The notes below the pieces were generated by a model. The model searched no databases and had not been told where the DNA came from. It saw only the letters and a list, made by a program, of their open reading frames with translations. This document shows, in pieces, positions 26,257-34,377 of a DNA stretch of 64,000 bases. The position numbers and the translations under genes were made by a program. Origin of the DNA: Brevibacterium yomogidense (GTDB lineage: Bacteria > Actinomycetota > Actinomycetes > Actinomycetales > Brevibacteriaceae); NCBI RefSeq assembly GCF_016107685.1, contig NZ_JABASY010000006.1, forward strand, positions 62,001 to 126,000. Direction: 5' to 3'. Each line of letters begins with the position of its first letter. The stretch's first letter is position 1.

Positions 26257-27471
26257 ATGTCGCAGCGGCGACTGTGGAACAAGGACTTCATCGTCGCTCT
26301 CAGCATCAGCGTCTTCCTGGCGTTCGTCTTCTACCTGCTCGTCACATCGATGGTCGGCTATGCCGTGCTGCGCTTCGCCGCGGGAGAGACCGCTGCGGGA
26401 TTTGCGTCGACCGCGTTCGTCCTGGGGTCCGTCCTCACACGCCCGATGGCGGGCAAACTGCTGGACGTCGTGGGACGACGTCGACTCCTGACGGTCAGCC
26501 TGGTGCTGGCCGTCGTGGTGTCCATCGCCTACTTCTTCGTCGATTCCCTGTCCCTCTTCATCCTGTCGCGGTTGGCGCACGGGATGATGTTCGGCGCGGG
26601 CCATACGACGTTGAACGCCGCGGCGCAGGACCTCATCCCGTCGGCGCGCAGGTCGGAGGGCAGCGGGTACTTCGCCGCGTCGATGACGCTCGCGTCCGCG
26701 TTCGGCCCGCTCATCGCGGTGACCACCGTTGAGGAATGGGGCTACGGCGTCCTCTTCGGGGTGTCCCTGGCCTTCTCCCTCATCGCGCTGATCGGACTGC
26801 CCTTCCTCCGGCTGCCCGAGCACAGGCTCACCGCAGCGCAGCTGCGCAACGCCCTGTCGTTGAGCCCCCGCACTTTCGTCGATGCGGAAGGCTTCCGCAT
26901 GGGCGTCGTCATCTTCTTGACGGGGGCCGCGTATTCGGCGGTCCTCGCATTCCTTGCCACTCATGTCGCTCTCGCCACCGAGGCCGTCGGCGCCTCTTCG
27001 TCCGCGTCACCCCTGTACTTCCTGGGCTTCGCGGTGTCGTCTCTCACCGCACGCCTGACGATCGGCCGGGTGCAGGACCACCACGGCGACAATGTCGTCC
27101 TCTACCCCCTGTTCATCACGTTCGCACTGTCGTGTGTGATCGTCGCGGTCTGGCCGACGGTGTGGGGCCTGGCGATCGCAGGGCTGCTCGCCGGCTTCGG
27201 GTATGGGTCCCTCATCACCTGCGCGATGGCGATCGCAGTGCGGACGGCTGGTCTGTCACGGGTGGGGCTCGTCACGTCGACGTATCTGCTGAGCATGGAC
27301 CTGGGGCTGGGACTCGGGGCGATCGTGCTGGGCGCCGCCGCAGGAGCGTGGGGGTTCGAAGCGCTCTACCTTCTGTGTGCGGTACTCATCGCGCTCGCCG
27401 GCGGGTGGTATGCGCTGGTGCACGGGCGTTTCCCGCGCGCGGGCCGCGAAGGTGCGCCCGGCAGACGGTGA
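26257..27471 (+). CDS. MFS transporter, first of a tandem pair
   Basis: A 404-residue major facilitator with twelve predicted membrane segments. It opens RLWNKDFIVALSISVFLAF and carries the loop 2-3 motif GKLLDVVGRRRLL (a form of MFS motif A) and RLAHGMMFGAGHTTLNA. The second half includes LTIGRVQDHHGDNVVLYP. It is paralogous to the next gene. Such proteins in Firmicutes and actinobacteria are mostly proton-driven exporters; no substrate can be predicted. The start has an excellent AAGGAGG 2-3 nt before the ATG, so an earlier in-frame start at 26182 is unlikely. The last eight codons and stop are duplicated as a 34-bp repeat. Confidence 0.88.
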   Translation: MSQRRLWNKDFIVALSISVFLAFVFYLLVTSMVGYAVLRFAAGETAAGFASTAFVLGSVLTRPMAGKLLDVVGRRRLLTVSLVLAVVVSIAYFFVDSLSLFILSRLAHGMMFGAGHTTLNAAAQDLIPSARRSEGSGYFAASMTLASAFGPLIAVTTVEEWGYGVLFGVSLAFSLIALIGLPFLRLPEHRLTAAQLRNALSLSPRTFVDAEGFRMGVVIFLTGAAYSAVLAFLATHVALATEAVGASSSASPLYFLGFAVSSLTARLTIGRVQDHHGDNVVLYPLFITFALSCVIVAVWPTVWGLAIAGLLAGFGYGSLITCAMAIAVRTAGLSRVGLVTSTYLLSMDLGLGLGAIVLGAAAGAWGFEALYLLCAVLIALAGGWYALVHGRFPRAGREGAPGRR

Positions 27472-27513
27472 GGGTCGTTGCGAAGGTGCGCCCGCCATAC
27501 GGTGAGGGTCGCC
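27446..27513. repeat. two 34-bp repeats straddling the first MFS-gene stop
   Basis: 27446-27479 and 27480-27513 are near identical. The first holds the TGA at 27469-27471, and the same TGA is repeated in the second. Confidence 0.92.
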
Positions 27514-27585
27514 GCGACGGGGTACCACGACTCCGCGACCCCCGCCGAGCCCAGAGCCGACCGATGATGACCGCGAGCAGCCCCA

Positions 27586-27591
27586 TACACT
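27586..27591 (+). promoter_or_regulatory. leaderless -10 (TACACT) of the second MFS gene
   Basis: TACACT followed by 7 nt and the GTG at 27599. It shows that the second transporter has its own promoter. Confidence 0.6.
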
Positions 27592-27598
27592 GTTCCGA

Positions 27599-28783
27599 GT
27601 GACTGATCAGCGACTGTGGACGAAGACCTTCGTCGTCGGAATCATCGTCAACCTCTTCATGTCGACGGTGTTCTACCTCCTCATGACGACCATGGCGATG
27701 TACGCCGTCGACCGGTTCGCCGCATCGGAGACCGGCGCGGGGCTCGCCTCCTCGAGCTTCATCATCGGTGCTGTGGTCGGAAGGATCCTTGCGGGGAAGT
27801 TCCTCGACGTGGTGGGCCGGCGGCGAATGCTGGTCGCGAGCATGGCGGTCTTCGTCCTCGCGGGCGCCGCCTACATCCCGATCGACGGTTTCGCCCTCCT
27901 CATCGCTCTGCGACTTGTCCACGGCTTCGCGTTCGGTATGGGGAACACCTCGCTCGTCGCGTCCATCCAGTCCGTCATACCGCCCTGGCGGCGTGCGGAG
28001 GGCAACGGCTACTTCGGCACCGCGACGACTCTGGCGACGGCGGTCGGGCCGCTGCTGGGAGTGTGGCTGAGCGTCGAGTTCGGTTTCGCGTTCCTGTTCT
28101 GGGCTGCATCCGTGTGCGGCTTCGTCGCGATGGTGGCGGCTCTGCTTTTCGCGGTGCCGGAACGCACGCTGAGTGCTGACGAGAGGACTGCACTCCGGTC
28201 GTTCCACCCGGCGAGCTTCGTCGACCCGGGCGCACTGAAGCCCGGTGCTGTCATGGGGCTCGGCGGGATGGCGTATTCGGCGGTGCTCGCATACCTCGCT
28301 GTCTACACGACATCCGTCGGGGTGCCGGGTGCTGCGGGCACCTATTTCGTCTTCTTCGCCATCGGGTCGCTCGCTGCTCGTCTCTTCGCGGGGCGCATCC
28401 AGGACCGGTGGGGCGACAACGTCGTCCTCGTCCCGGTCTTCGTCGTCTTCTTCGCGGGTATGGCGGTCGTCGCCGAGGCCCAGACCCACTGGGCCTTCTG
28501 GCTCGCGGGTGTGCTCACCGGGCTGGGGTTCGGCTGTCTCCTGCCGTCCCTGCAAGCGATCCTCATCTCACGCACCCCGAGTGCCCGAGTGGGTGTCGCA
28601 ACCTCGACGTTCTTCCTGATGCTCGACGTGGGCACGGGGATCGGCCCGGTCGTGTTGGGCGTCATCGCGGGGAGGGTCGGGTACTCGCCGATGTTCTGGA
28701 CCTGTTCCGGCCTGGTCGTGCTATCCGCGATGCTCTACTTCGCAGTCCACGGCCGTCACGCGGGGAGACGCGGGACAGTCTGA
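27599..28783 (+). CDS. MFS transporter, second of a tandem pair
   Basis: A 394-residue twelve-segment transporter clearly related to its upstream neighbour: RLWTKTFVVGIIVNLFMS against RLWNKDF, GKFLDVVGRRRML against GKLLDVVGRRRLL, and FAGRIQDRWGDNVVLVP against IGRVQDHHGDNVVLYP. The pair arose by duplication. Unlike the first gene it is leaderless, with TACACT 7 nt upstream of the GTG, so the two copies use different translation initiation and probably different control. No substrate can be inferred. Imperfect 29-bp repeats begin at its stop codon. Confidence 0.88.
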   Translation: MTDQRLWTKTFVVGIIVNLFMSTVFYLLMTTMAMYAVDRFAASETGAGLASSSFIIGAVVGRILAGKFLDVVGRRRMLVASMAVFVLAGAAYIPIDGFALLIALRLVHGFAFGMGNTSLVASIQSVIPPWRRAEGNGYFGTATTLATAVGPLLGVWLSVEFGFAFLFWAASVCGFVAMVAALLFAVPERTLSADERTALRSFHPASFVDPGALKPGAVMGLGGMAYSAVLAYLAVYTTSVGVPGAAGTYFVFFAIGSLAARLFAGRIQDRWGDNVVLVPVFVVFFAGMAVVAEAQTHWAFWLAGVLTGLGFGCLLPSLQAILISRTPSARVGVATSTFFLMLDVGTGIGPVVLGVIAGRVGYSPMFWTCSGLVVLSAMLYFAVHGRHAGRRGTV

Positions 28784-28892
28784 CTGGTCTGGCGAGGACC
28801 TCACCGGTCTGACTGGTCCGGCGGGGCCTCACCGGTCTGTCCGGTCTGGCGAGGACCTCACCGGTCTGACTCGGTTCGACGGGGACTGCGCC
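28777..28892. repeat. four 28-30-bp repeats starting at the second MFS-gene stop
   Basis: Units beginning at 28777, 28806, 28834 and 28863 share GGTCTGACTGGTCTGGCGA-like sequence. The first contains the TGA at 28781-28783. They fill most of the convergent gap to the HNH gene. Confidence 0.85.
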
Positions 28893-28948
28893 GATCAAGC
28901 TCGGCCCGGTGAGGACCGTGCCGAGCTGACGTGGTTCGGGGGCCATCG

Positions 28949-30991
28949 TCAGAACGGCGGTGCCTCATCGGAGTCGTCTTCCGACTCGACCACGGTGGAG
29001 AACAGATCGGGTCCTTCGTACACGTCGTCGACCGGCAGGTCGGACAGCGTCTGCGCACGGTGGAGCAGCTCACCGGTCGTGTGAGTGTCCGTGCCACGTG
29101 CAAGCGGTGGCGGTGAGGTCGTCGCGGCGACTCCCATCGGCAGAACCCATGCGACGTCGTCTCTGCTCAACCGTTTGAGCCGAATGACGCCCATCGTCTT
29201 CAGCTGGTGGTGGTGCTTGCACATGGGATGCAGGTTCTCCATCACGGTTTGACCACCTGTGCGAGGATCCCGTTTCGAGAAGCTGCAGCAGTGCTCGATC
29301 TCGCACCATTCGGCCGGTTGGCTGCAGCCGGGCACTGTGCAGGTTCGCCATTTCTGGCGGATGGTTCTGCGCATCGCCGCTGTGGGTTCATAGGTCTGCG
29401 CGATGTGGTCGGTGACGATACTGGTCGCGGGATCGGTGAGGACCCGGTACCAGGACGTCGAATGCGAGGCTGCTTCCCTGCACCGCGGCGCGGAGAGTGG
29501 AACGTCGCCGTTGATGCGGCCGGGGTGCTCATCCAATCCCATGACAGTGGTGAGGGGCACGGTGATCGTCACCGCGGCCTGCTTGCGCAGCCACGAGCCG
29601 TCGGTGGGGCACAGGACATCCACGACAGCGTCATCGGGCAGCGGGCCTGTGCTGGTGTGGTCAGCGGCCGAAGCACCGACCAGTTCGCGTTCAACCGGGC
29701 CGTTCACCGCCGGGTCGAGGTCTGTGAGGTCACGCTTCGCAGGCGCACTTTCCGCAGAGTCGCAGTCTGCGAGGCCGCGCTTCGAGGAGTCGGAACCTGC
29801 AGCGGTGCCACCTGCGCGGCCAAGATCAGTGGTGTCTGTGGTGTCTGTGGTGCGGCGTGACCTCACGCGCACCTGTGTCTGAGGTCGTGCCGCCGCCAGC
29901 AGATCGAACATCAATTCTGCGATGCGTCGGTCTTCGACGAGCCTGCCGGACAGATCATCGGCGTCCACGGGCACGCCGTCCCTGCTCAGCCCGAGTGCTC
30001 CCAGTTCGTGGCGCCGGATGGCCCGCGCCATGGCGCGAAGCCGCTGGAAGAGTGCCTCGATCACGTCGACCGGGCCGATCATCGTGAGGATCGCGGAGTC
30101 GTCGTCACAGCGTTCGAGACGCACGCACCGCTTCTTGCGCGGTGCATCAGGGTCCTGGGGCAGCGGGTCCAGCATCCGGATGTGCATCCGTGCCTGCTTC
30201 TCGTACTGGTCCATGGAGATATCAGGGCTGAGGGCATCGAGGTGCCGGTCGAGTGCCTGCACCTCCGACAAGGGGAGGAACGCATCATCGATCCGGAAAC
30301 TCAGGCGTGTCACACGTTCCATCGCGACGCGGCCCTGAACAGCGGAGGCCAGCAGATTGTGCAGGCCGAGAAAGGCCACGACCGCGGCGGCCGTCACGCG
30401 CCGCGCCGTCTCCAGTCGGGACTTCTTCAGCTTCACGGCGATCACGATCGCGTCTTCGGGGGCGATGAGTTCGCGTGCACGGGCCGAGATCCGTGGGTCG
30501 GTGCACCGCCCGTCCACTCCCTGGGCGGCACCGGGGGAGTTCTGCGACGGTTCGTTGAACGCATCCCGCGCGGTGAGGAACTCTTCGAGCTCCTGCTCGC
30601 CGCCTCGCCGGTTCAGTACTCGCGAGAGGGCGAATGCGGCAAGCCGAGCCGTCTCGTGCGCACGGAGGCGGTCCAATTGTTCGGCGCAGGTGGCCCACTG
30701 CTCCAGCAGTCCGGCTGAGGTGAACGAATCGTCCGCGTCACGTGGGGGAACGGGGTGGGCAGAAGCTCTGGGCTCCCCGAAATCTCCACTCGAACCGGAA
30801 CCTCCGGAAGCCTGGGAAACTGGAGAAGACTCGGAATCCCAGAAATCCCGGGCGGGCTCCACCGCCCCGAACGCTCCCGAAGCGACGTGGGCAATCGCGG
30901 CACGCACTTCTGTGACAGTGAGCAGCTGCCGGACAGGGCGAGAGGGACGAGCATCCTCGTTCGGAGTGCTTCCACTGACCGTGTCTGTCAT
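28949..30991 (-). CDS. DUF222/HNH endonuclease-domain protein (13E12 type)
   Basis: A 680-residue protein. The long helical DUF222 region (with LITA-like TARRVTAAAVVAFLGLHNL) occupies the first 350 residues. A low-complexity segment near 380-430 follows, and a C-terminal HNH nuclease motif is formed by EIEHCCSFSKRDPRTGG and LHPMCKHHHQLKT. Such genes occur in multiple copies in many actinobacterial genomes and are suspected selfish or repeat elements; the natural function is unknown. GGGAGG upstream of the ATG at 30991 supports the start. The local intergenic regions on both sides are rich in tandem repeats. Confidence 0.88.
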   Translation of the reverse strand: MTDTVSGSTPNEDARPSRPVRQLLTVTEVRAAIAHVASGAFGAVEPARDFWDSESSPVSQASGGSGSSGDFGEPRASAHPVPPRDADDSFTSAGLLEQWATCAEQLDRLRAHETARLAAFALSRVLNRRGGEQELEEFLTARDAFNEPSQNSPGAAQGVDGRCTDPRISARARELIAPEDAIVIAVKLKKSRLETARRVTAAAVVAFLGLHNLLASAVQGRVAMERVTRLSFRIDDAFLPLSEVQALDRHLDALSPDISMDQYEKQARMHIRMLDPLPQDPDAPRKKRCVRLERCDDDSAILTMIGPVDVIEALFQRLRAMARAIRRHELGALGLSRDGVPVDADDLSGRLVEDRRIAELMFDLLAAARPQTQVRVRSRRTTDTTDTTDLGRAGGTAAGSDSSKRGLADCDSAESAPAKRDLTDLDPAVNGPVERELVGASAADHTSTGPLPDDAVVDVLCPTDGSWLRKQAAVTITVPLTTVMGLDEHPGRINGDVPLSAPRCREAASHSTSWYRVLTDPATSIVTDHIAQTYEPTAAMRRTIRQKWRTCTVPGCSQPAEWCEIEHCCSFSKRDPRTGGQTVMENLHPMCKHHHQLKTMGVIRLKRLSRDDVAWVLPMGVAATTSPPPLARGTDTHTTGELLHRAQTLSDLPVDDVYEGPDLFSTVVESEDDSDEAPPF

Positions 30992-31188
30992 CGTCCCTCC
31001 CTCGCAGAACGTTCGACGTGGCCCTTCACGTTCCAGATGAGGCATTCCCCATCGATGTTCTACACGCTATTAGGAGGCACGGACATAACTACGAGAAACG
31101 GCTTACTGAAAGTGTCGTCCCAGGTGGGCCTCGTGCTTCCATGCAGCGGCGGGTGCGCGACCATCCCGAGAAGGCCATTCGGAGGGTG
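30992..31188. other. intergenic region upstream of the DUF222/HNH gene
   Basis: No gene is supported here. It is notably less GC-rich than its surroundings around 31050-31130. A minus-strand TAGAAC near 31054 could be a -10 for the HNH gene. Confidence 0.4.
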
Positions 31189-31370
31189 GCTCAGACGCGT
31201 GGCCAGCCGGGCAGACTCAGACGCATGGCCAACCGGGCAGGCTCAGACGCGTGGCCAGCCGGGCAGGCTCAGACGCGTGGCCAGCCGGGCAGGCTCAGGC
31301 GCAAGGCCAACCGGACGGGGCCAGCCGCATAGCCAACCGGGCAAGCTCGGGCGCGTGGCTGACCGGGCAG
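31189..31370. repeat. seven 26-bp tandem repeats downstream of accE
   Basis: Units of 26 bp (for example GCTCAGACGCGTGGCC plus 10 bp) begin at 31189, 31215, 31241, 31267, 31293, 31319 and 31345. Units 1, 3 and 4 are identical and the rest diverge. Part of the unit (GGCAGGCTCAG) matches the accE stop region at about 31419-31429. There are no spacers. Confidence 0.95.
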
Positions 31371-31425
31371 GTCGGGGGGCGGGGGTTACCCGGGCCGGGT
31401 CAGGTGTTCTAGCGTCCAGGCAGGC

Positions 31426-31746
31426 TCAGCCGCGCGCGGCCCAGCTCCCGCGGACACTGCGTCGCAGGGCGCGCGCGGGGGAGGCGAACCCCACGGGTCG
31501 CCCGATCCGACTGTCGGATGCGGCGCCAGCACCACCACTGGAGCCGACCCCACCACTGGAGCCGACCCCGCCTCCGGAGCCGTCCCCGTCTCCGGCGCCG
31601 ACCGCACCGCTGGGACCGGCTTCGGCCTCGGCGGCGGTGTGGAACTGACCGACCGCGGTGAGCGCGGCGACGGCGGCCTGCCGAGCGAGGGCGCGTTCCG
31701 TCTCCGGGGTGAGGAGCTCGCGGCCCTGTGCGTCCGACGGGCTCAC
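31426..31746 (-). CDS. accE: putative acyl-CoA carboxylase epsilon subunit
   Basis: A 106-residue protein whose ATG overlaps the accD stop by 4 bp (31743-31746), the usual place of accE in actinobacteria. The N-terminal helix ([20 protein letters not shown]) and the C-terminal [20 protein letters not shown] resemble the two conserved ends of epsilon subunits, where an N-terminal helix binds the beta subunit and a Trp-containing tail closes the protein. The middle (about 45-75) is Gly/Ser low-complexity. Epsilon stabilises the alpha-beta complex and raises its activity. Sequence similarity is weak, so the call rests largely on position. The 26-bp repeat array follows the gene. Confidence 0.6.
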   Translation of the reverse strand: MSPSDAQGRELLTPETERALARQAAVAALTAVGQFHTAAEAEAGPSGAVGAGDGDGSGGGVGSSGGVGSSGGAGAASDSRIGRPVGFASPARALRRSVRGSWAARG

Positions 31747-33353
31747 AGCGGGATGTTCCCGTGCTTGCGGGCAGGCTGGTCGACGTGCTTGTTCGCGAGC
31801 GCGCGCAACGACCGGATGATGCGGGAGCGGGTCTCCGAGGGGCGGATGACGGCGTCGATGTAGCCCTCTTCCGCGGCGAGGTAGGGGTTCAGCAGTTCGT
31901 CCTCGTACTCCTGGATGAGCTCCGCGCGGCGGGCATCGACGTCACCGCCGGACTCCTCCACCGACTTGAGCTCGCGCCGGTAGACGATGTTCGCGGCCCC
32001 CTGCGCGCCCATCACAGCGATCTGCGCGGACGGCCACGCGAGGTTGATGTCCGCGCCCAGCTGCTTCGAGCCCATCACGCAGTAGGCGCCGCCGTACGCC
32101 TTGCGGGTGATGAGGGTGACGAGCGGGACGGTCGCCTCTCCGTACGCGTAGATGAGCTTGGCGCCGCGGCGGATGATGCCGCCGAACTCCTGGTCGGTGC
32201 CCGGCAGGAACCCCGGGACGTCGACGAACGTGAGGATCGGGAGGTTGAACGCGTCGCACAGCCGGACGAAGCGGGCCGCCTTCTCCGACGCGTCGATGTC
32301 GAGCGTGCCCGCCAGCTGCATCGGCTGGTTCGCGATGATGCCGACACTGCGGCCCTCTACGCGTCCGAAAGCGGTGACGACGTTCGGGGCGAACAGCTCC
32401 GACACCTGCAGGAGGGTGTCCGGATCGAGCACCGTCTCCACGACGGACAGGATGTCGTACGGCTGCGACGCGGAATCCGGGACGAGGGTGTCCAGCGCGC
32501 GGTCGTCGTCGGACTCGTCGAGGTTCGCCGGGTCCTCATAGCGCGGCACCGGGTCCATGCTGTTCTGCGGCAGGTACGACAGCAGGTCGCGGACGTAGTC
32601 GATCGCGTCCGATTCGTCCTCCGCGAGGTAGTGAGCGTTGCCGGTGACCGTATTGTTGGTGCGCCCGCCGCCCAGCTCCTCATGACCCACGTTCTCGCCG
32701 GTCACGGTCTTGATGACGTCCGGGCCGGTGATGTACATGTGCGACGTCCCGTCGACCATGATCGTCACATCCGTGAGCGCGGGGGAGTACACCGCGCCGC
32801 CGGCCGACGGGCCCATGATGAGCGAGATCTGCGGGATGACGCCGGAGGACGCGACGTTGAGGCGGAAGATCTCCGCGAACAGGGCGATCGAGCCCACGCC
32901 CTCCTGGATGCGCGCGCCGCCCGAGTCGTTGATGCCGATGATCGGGCAGCCCAGCTTGAGCGCGAGCTCCTGCACCTTGACGATCTTCCGACCGTTCGCC
33001 TCCGCCAGGGAACCGCCCAGCACCGTGAAGTCGTGTGCGAAGACCGCGACCGTGCGCCCCTCGATCGTGCCGAGGCCGCACACCACGCCGTCGCCGTCCG
33101 GGCGGTTCTTCATCATCCCGAAGTGCGTGTTGTGGTGGCGGACGAATTCGTCGACCTCCTGGAACGACCCTTCGTCCAGCAGCTGGTCGATGCGTTCGCG
33201 TGCAGTCTGCTTGCCCTTCTTCCGCTGGTTCGCGACGCTGCGCTCGTTGCCGGTGTGCGCGGCGGCGCGACGCTCCTCGAACGCGGCGATGCGTTCCGCG
33301 GTGGTGCGCGGGACACGGCTGTCGGGGGACTGCGATTCCGTGGTCTGGCTCAT
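31743..33353 (-). CDS. accD: acyl-CoA carboxylase beta (carboxyltransferase) subunit, propionyl-CoA type
   Basis: A 536-residue carboxyltransferase that moves CO2 from carboxybiotin to acetyl- or propionyl-CoA. It shows the N-terminal [18 protein letters not shown], crotonase-like oxyanion sites [15 protein letters not shown] and [14 protein letters not shown], and [14 protein letters not shown]. These match the AccD5/PccB group of actinobacteria. It pairs with a biotinylated alpha subunit (not in the window) and with the epsilon-like protein encoded next, which overlaps it by 4 bp. The ATG at 33353 has a minus-strand TAGGGT 7 nt upstream and no ribosome binding site, so it is leaderless. It is divergent from birA, the enzyme that attaches the biotin it uses. 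Confidence 0.95.
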   Translation of the reverse strand: MSQTTESQSPDSRVPRTTAERIAAFEERRAAAHTGNERSVANQRKKGKQTARERIDQLLDEGSFQEVDEFVRHHNTHFGMMKNRPDGDGVVCGLGTIEGRTVAVFAHDFTVLGGSLAEANGRKIVKVQELALKLGCPIIGINDSGGARIQEGVGSIALFAEIFRLNVASSGVIPQISLIMGPSAGGAVYSPALTDVTIMVDGTSHMYITGPDVIKTVTGENVGHEELGGGRTNNTVTGNAHYLAEDESDAIDYVRDLLSYLPQNSMDPVPRYEDPANLDESDDDRALDTLVPDSASQPYDILSVVETVLDPDTLLQVSELFAPNVVTAFGRVEGRSVGIIANQPMQLAGTLDIDASEKAARFVRLCDAFNLPILTFVDVPGFLPGTDQEFGGIIRRGAKLIYAYGEATVPLVTLITRKAYGGAYCVMGSKQLGADINLAWPSAQIAVMGAQGAANIVYRRELKSVEESGGDVDARRAELIQEYEDELLNPYLAAEEGYIDAVIRPSETRSRIIRSLRALANKHVDQPARKHGNIPL

Positions 33354-33360
33354 GGCCCAC

Positions 33361-33366
33361 ACCCTA
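33361..33366 (-). promoter_or_regulatory. leaderless -10 (TAGGGT) of accD
   Basis: Minus-strand TAGGGT with 7 nt to the accD ATG. Confidence 0.6.
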
Positions 33367-33438
33367 CGATGCCCGGACGCCGCCTGACGATGACCGCAGT
33401 GCCCGTGGTCGGTCGTTGTAAGGAGTCGCCAAAGGTCA

Positions 33439-33444
33439 TAGGGT
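33439..33444 (+). promoter_or_regulatory. leaderless -10 (TAGGGT) of birA
   Basis: TAGGGT followed by 6 nt and a GTG at 33451. The same hexamer serves divergent accD, about 75 bp away. Confidence 0.58.
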
Positions 33445-33450
33445 GATGTG

Positions 33451-34377
33451 GTGCACAGTGACGGGCCGGTACGCGCTTCGTCCACGGGCCCTCTCGAATC
33501 GTGGGAGGGTGCCCGTGGCGCGCCGTCGAACCCGTACGCGGGCGAGCCGAAGGACGCGAGCGCAGCGCTACGGGCCGGTACAAATCTGCACCCGGCGCCG
33601 GTGATCCACGAGTGGACCTCTGAGACCTCGTCGACGAACGACCGCCTGGTCGCACTCCTCGAATCCGGCGTGGACGTCCCCGACTTCGCCGTCGTGGGCA
33701 CCGACCATCAGACCGCAGGCCGCGGCCGTCTGGATCGCACGTGGACCGTCCCGCCCGGCCGTGCCCTCACCTGCTCCGTCCCCGTCCGCGTCCCGGTCGG
33801 CACCCCCGCTTCCGCGCTGGGCTGGCTCCCCGTCGTCACCGGTTTGGCCGTTCGGGCAGCGCTCGCCGAGGCCGGGGTCGACTCCCAGCTCAAATGGCCG
33901 AACGACGTCCTGGTCGACGGGCGGAAGATCTGCGGGATCCTCGCCCGCGTCGTCGCCCACGACGGCGGGATGACGGTGGTCGTCGGCACCGGTGTGAACG
34001 TGGCACTCACGGCGGAGGACCTGAGTGAGGGTGGGGTGCCGGAGGGCGCCGCGACCTCGGTCCTCCTCGAAGATGGACAGGTCGACCGGAGCGCGCTGCT
34101 GGGTTCACTGGTCGGCCACCTCCGCAGGACCGTCACCGCGGTCTTTGCAGAAGGCTCCGCCTTCACAGACGGGACGACCGCCGCCGAGGCCCGGGCCGCC
34201 ATAGTCACTCTGGGCGCCGCCGTCCGCGTGCACCTCCCCGGTGGGGACGAACTGGTCGGCACGGCCGTGGATCTCGATGAGCACGCGAACCTCCTTGTGC
34301 GCCCCGACGGTGTGACGGACCCGCAGGACACGGTCCGTGTGGCCGCCGGCGACGTCGTCCACGTGAGGCCCGTATGA
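33451..34377 (+). CDS. birA: biotin-[acetyl-CoA-carboxylase] ligase
   Basis: A 308-residue class I biotin protein ligase. It has the biotin/ATP loop GRGRLDR (about residue 90), the catalytic [17 protein letters not shown] (about 148) and GTGVNVAL, with a small C-terminal SH3-like domain ([14 protein letters not shown]). There is no N-terminal helix-turn-helix, so it is not a repressor. It attaches biotin to the carboxylase alpha subunits that work with the divergently encoded AccD. A 45-residue extension precedes the catalytic domain. The GTG at 33451 fits the leaderless promoter; another GTG at 33448 is in frame. The stop overlaps the cyclase start by 4 bp (ATGA). Confidence 0.93.
   Translation: MHSDGPVRASSTGPLESWEGARGAPSNPYAGEPKDASAALRAGTNLHPAPVIHEWTSETSSTNDRLVALLESGVDVPDFAVVGTDHQTAGRGRLDRTWTVPPGRALTCSVPVRVPVGTPASALGWLPVVTGLAVRAALAEAGVDSQLKWPNDVLVDGRKICGILARVVAHDGGMTVVVGTGVNVALTAEDLSEGGVPEGAATSVLLEDGQVDRSALLGSLVGHLRRTVTAVFAEGSAFTDGTTAAEARAAIVTLGAAVRVHLPGGDELVGTAVDLDEHANLLVRPDGVTDPQDTVRVAAGDVVHVRPV

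Noticed and set aside
31189-31370. CRISPR-like array
   Set aside because: The 26-bp units are contiguous with no unique spacers, and no cas genes are in the window.
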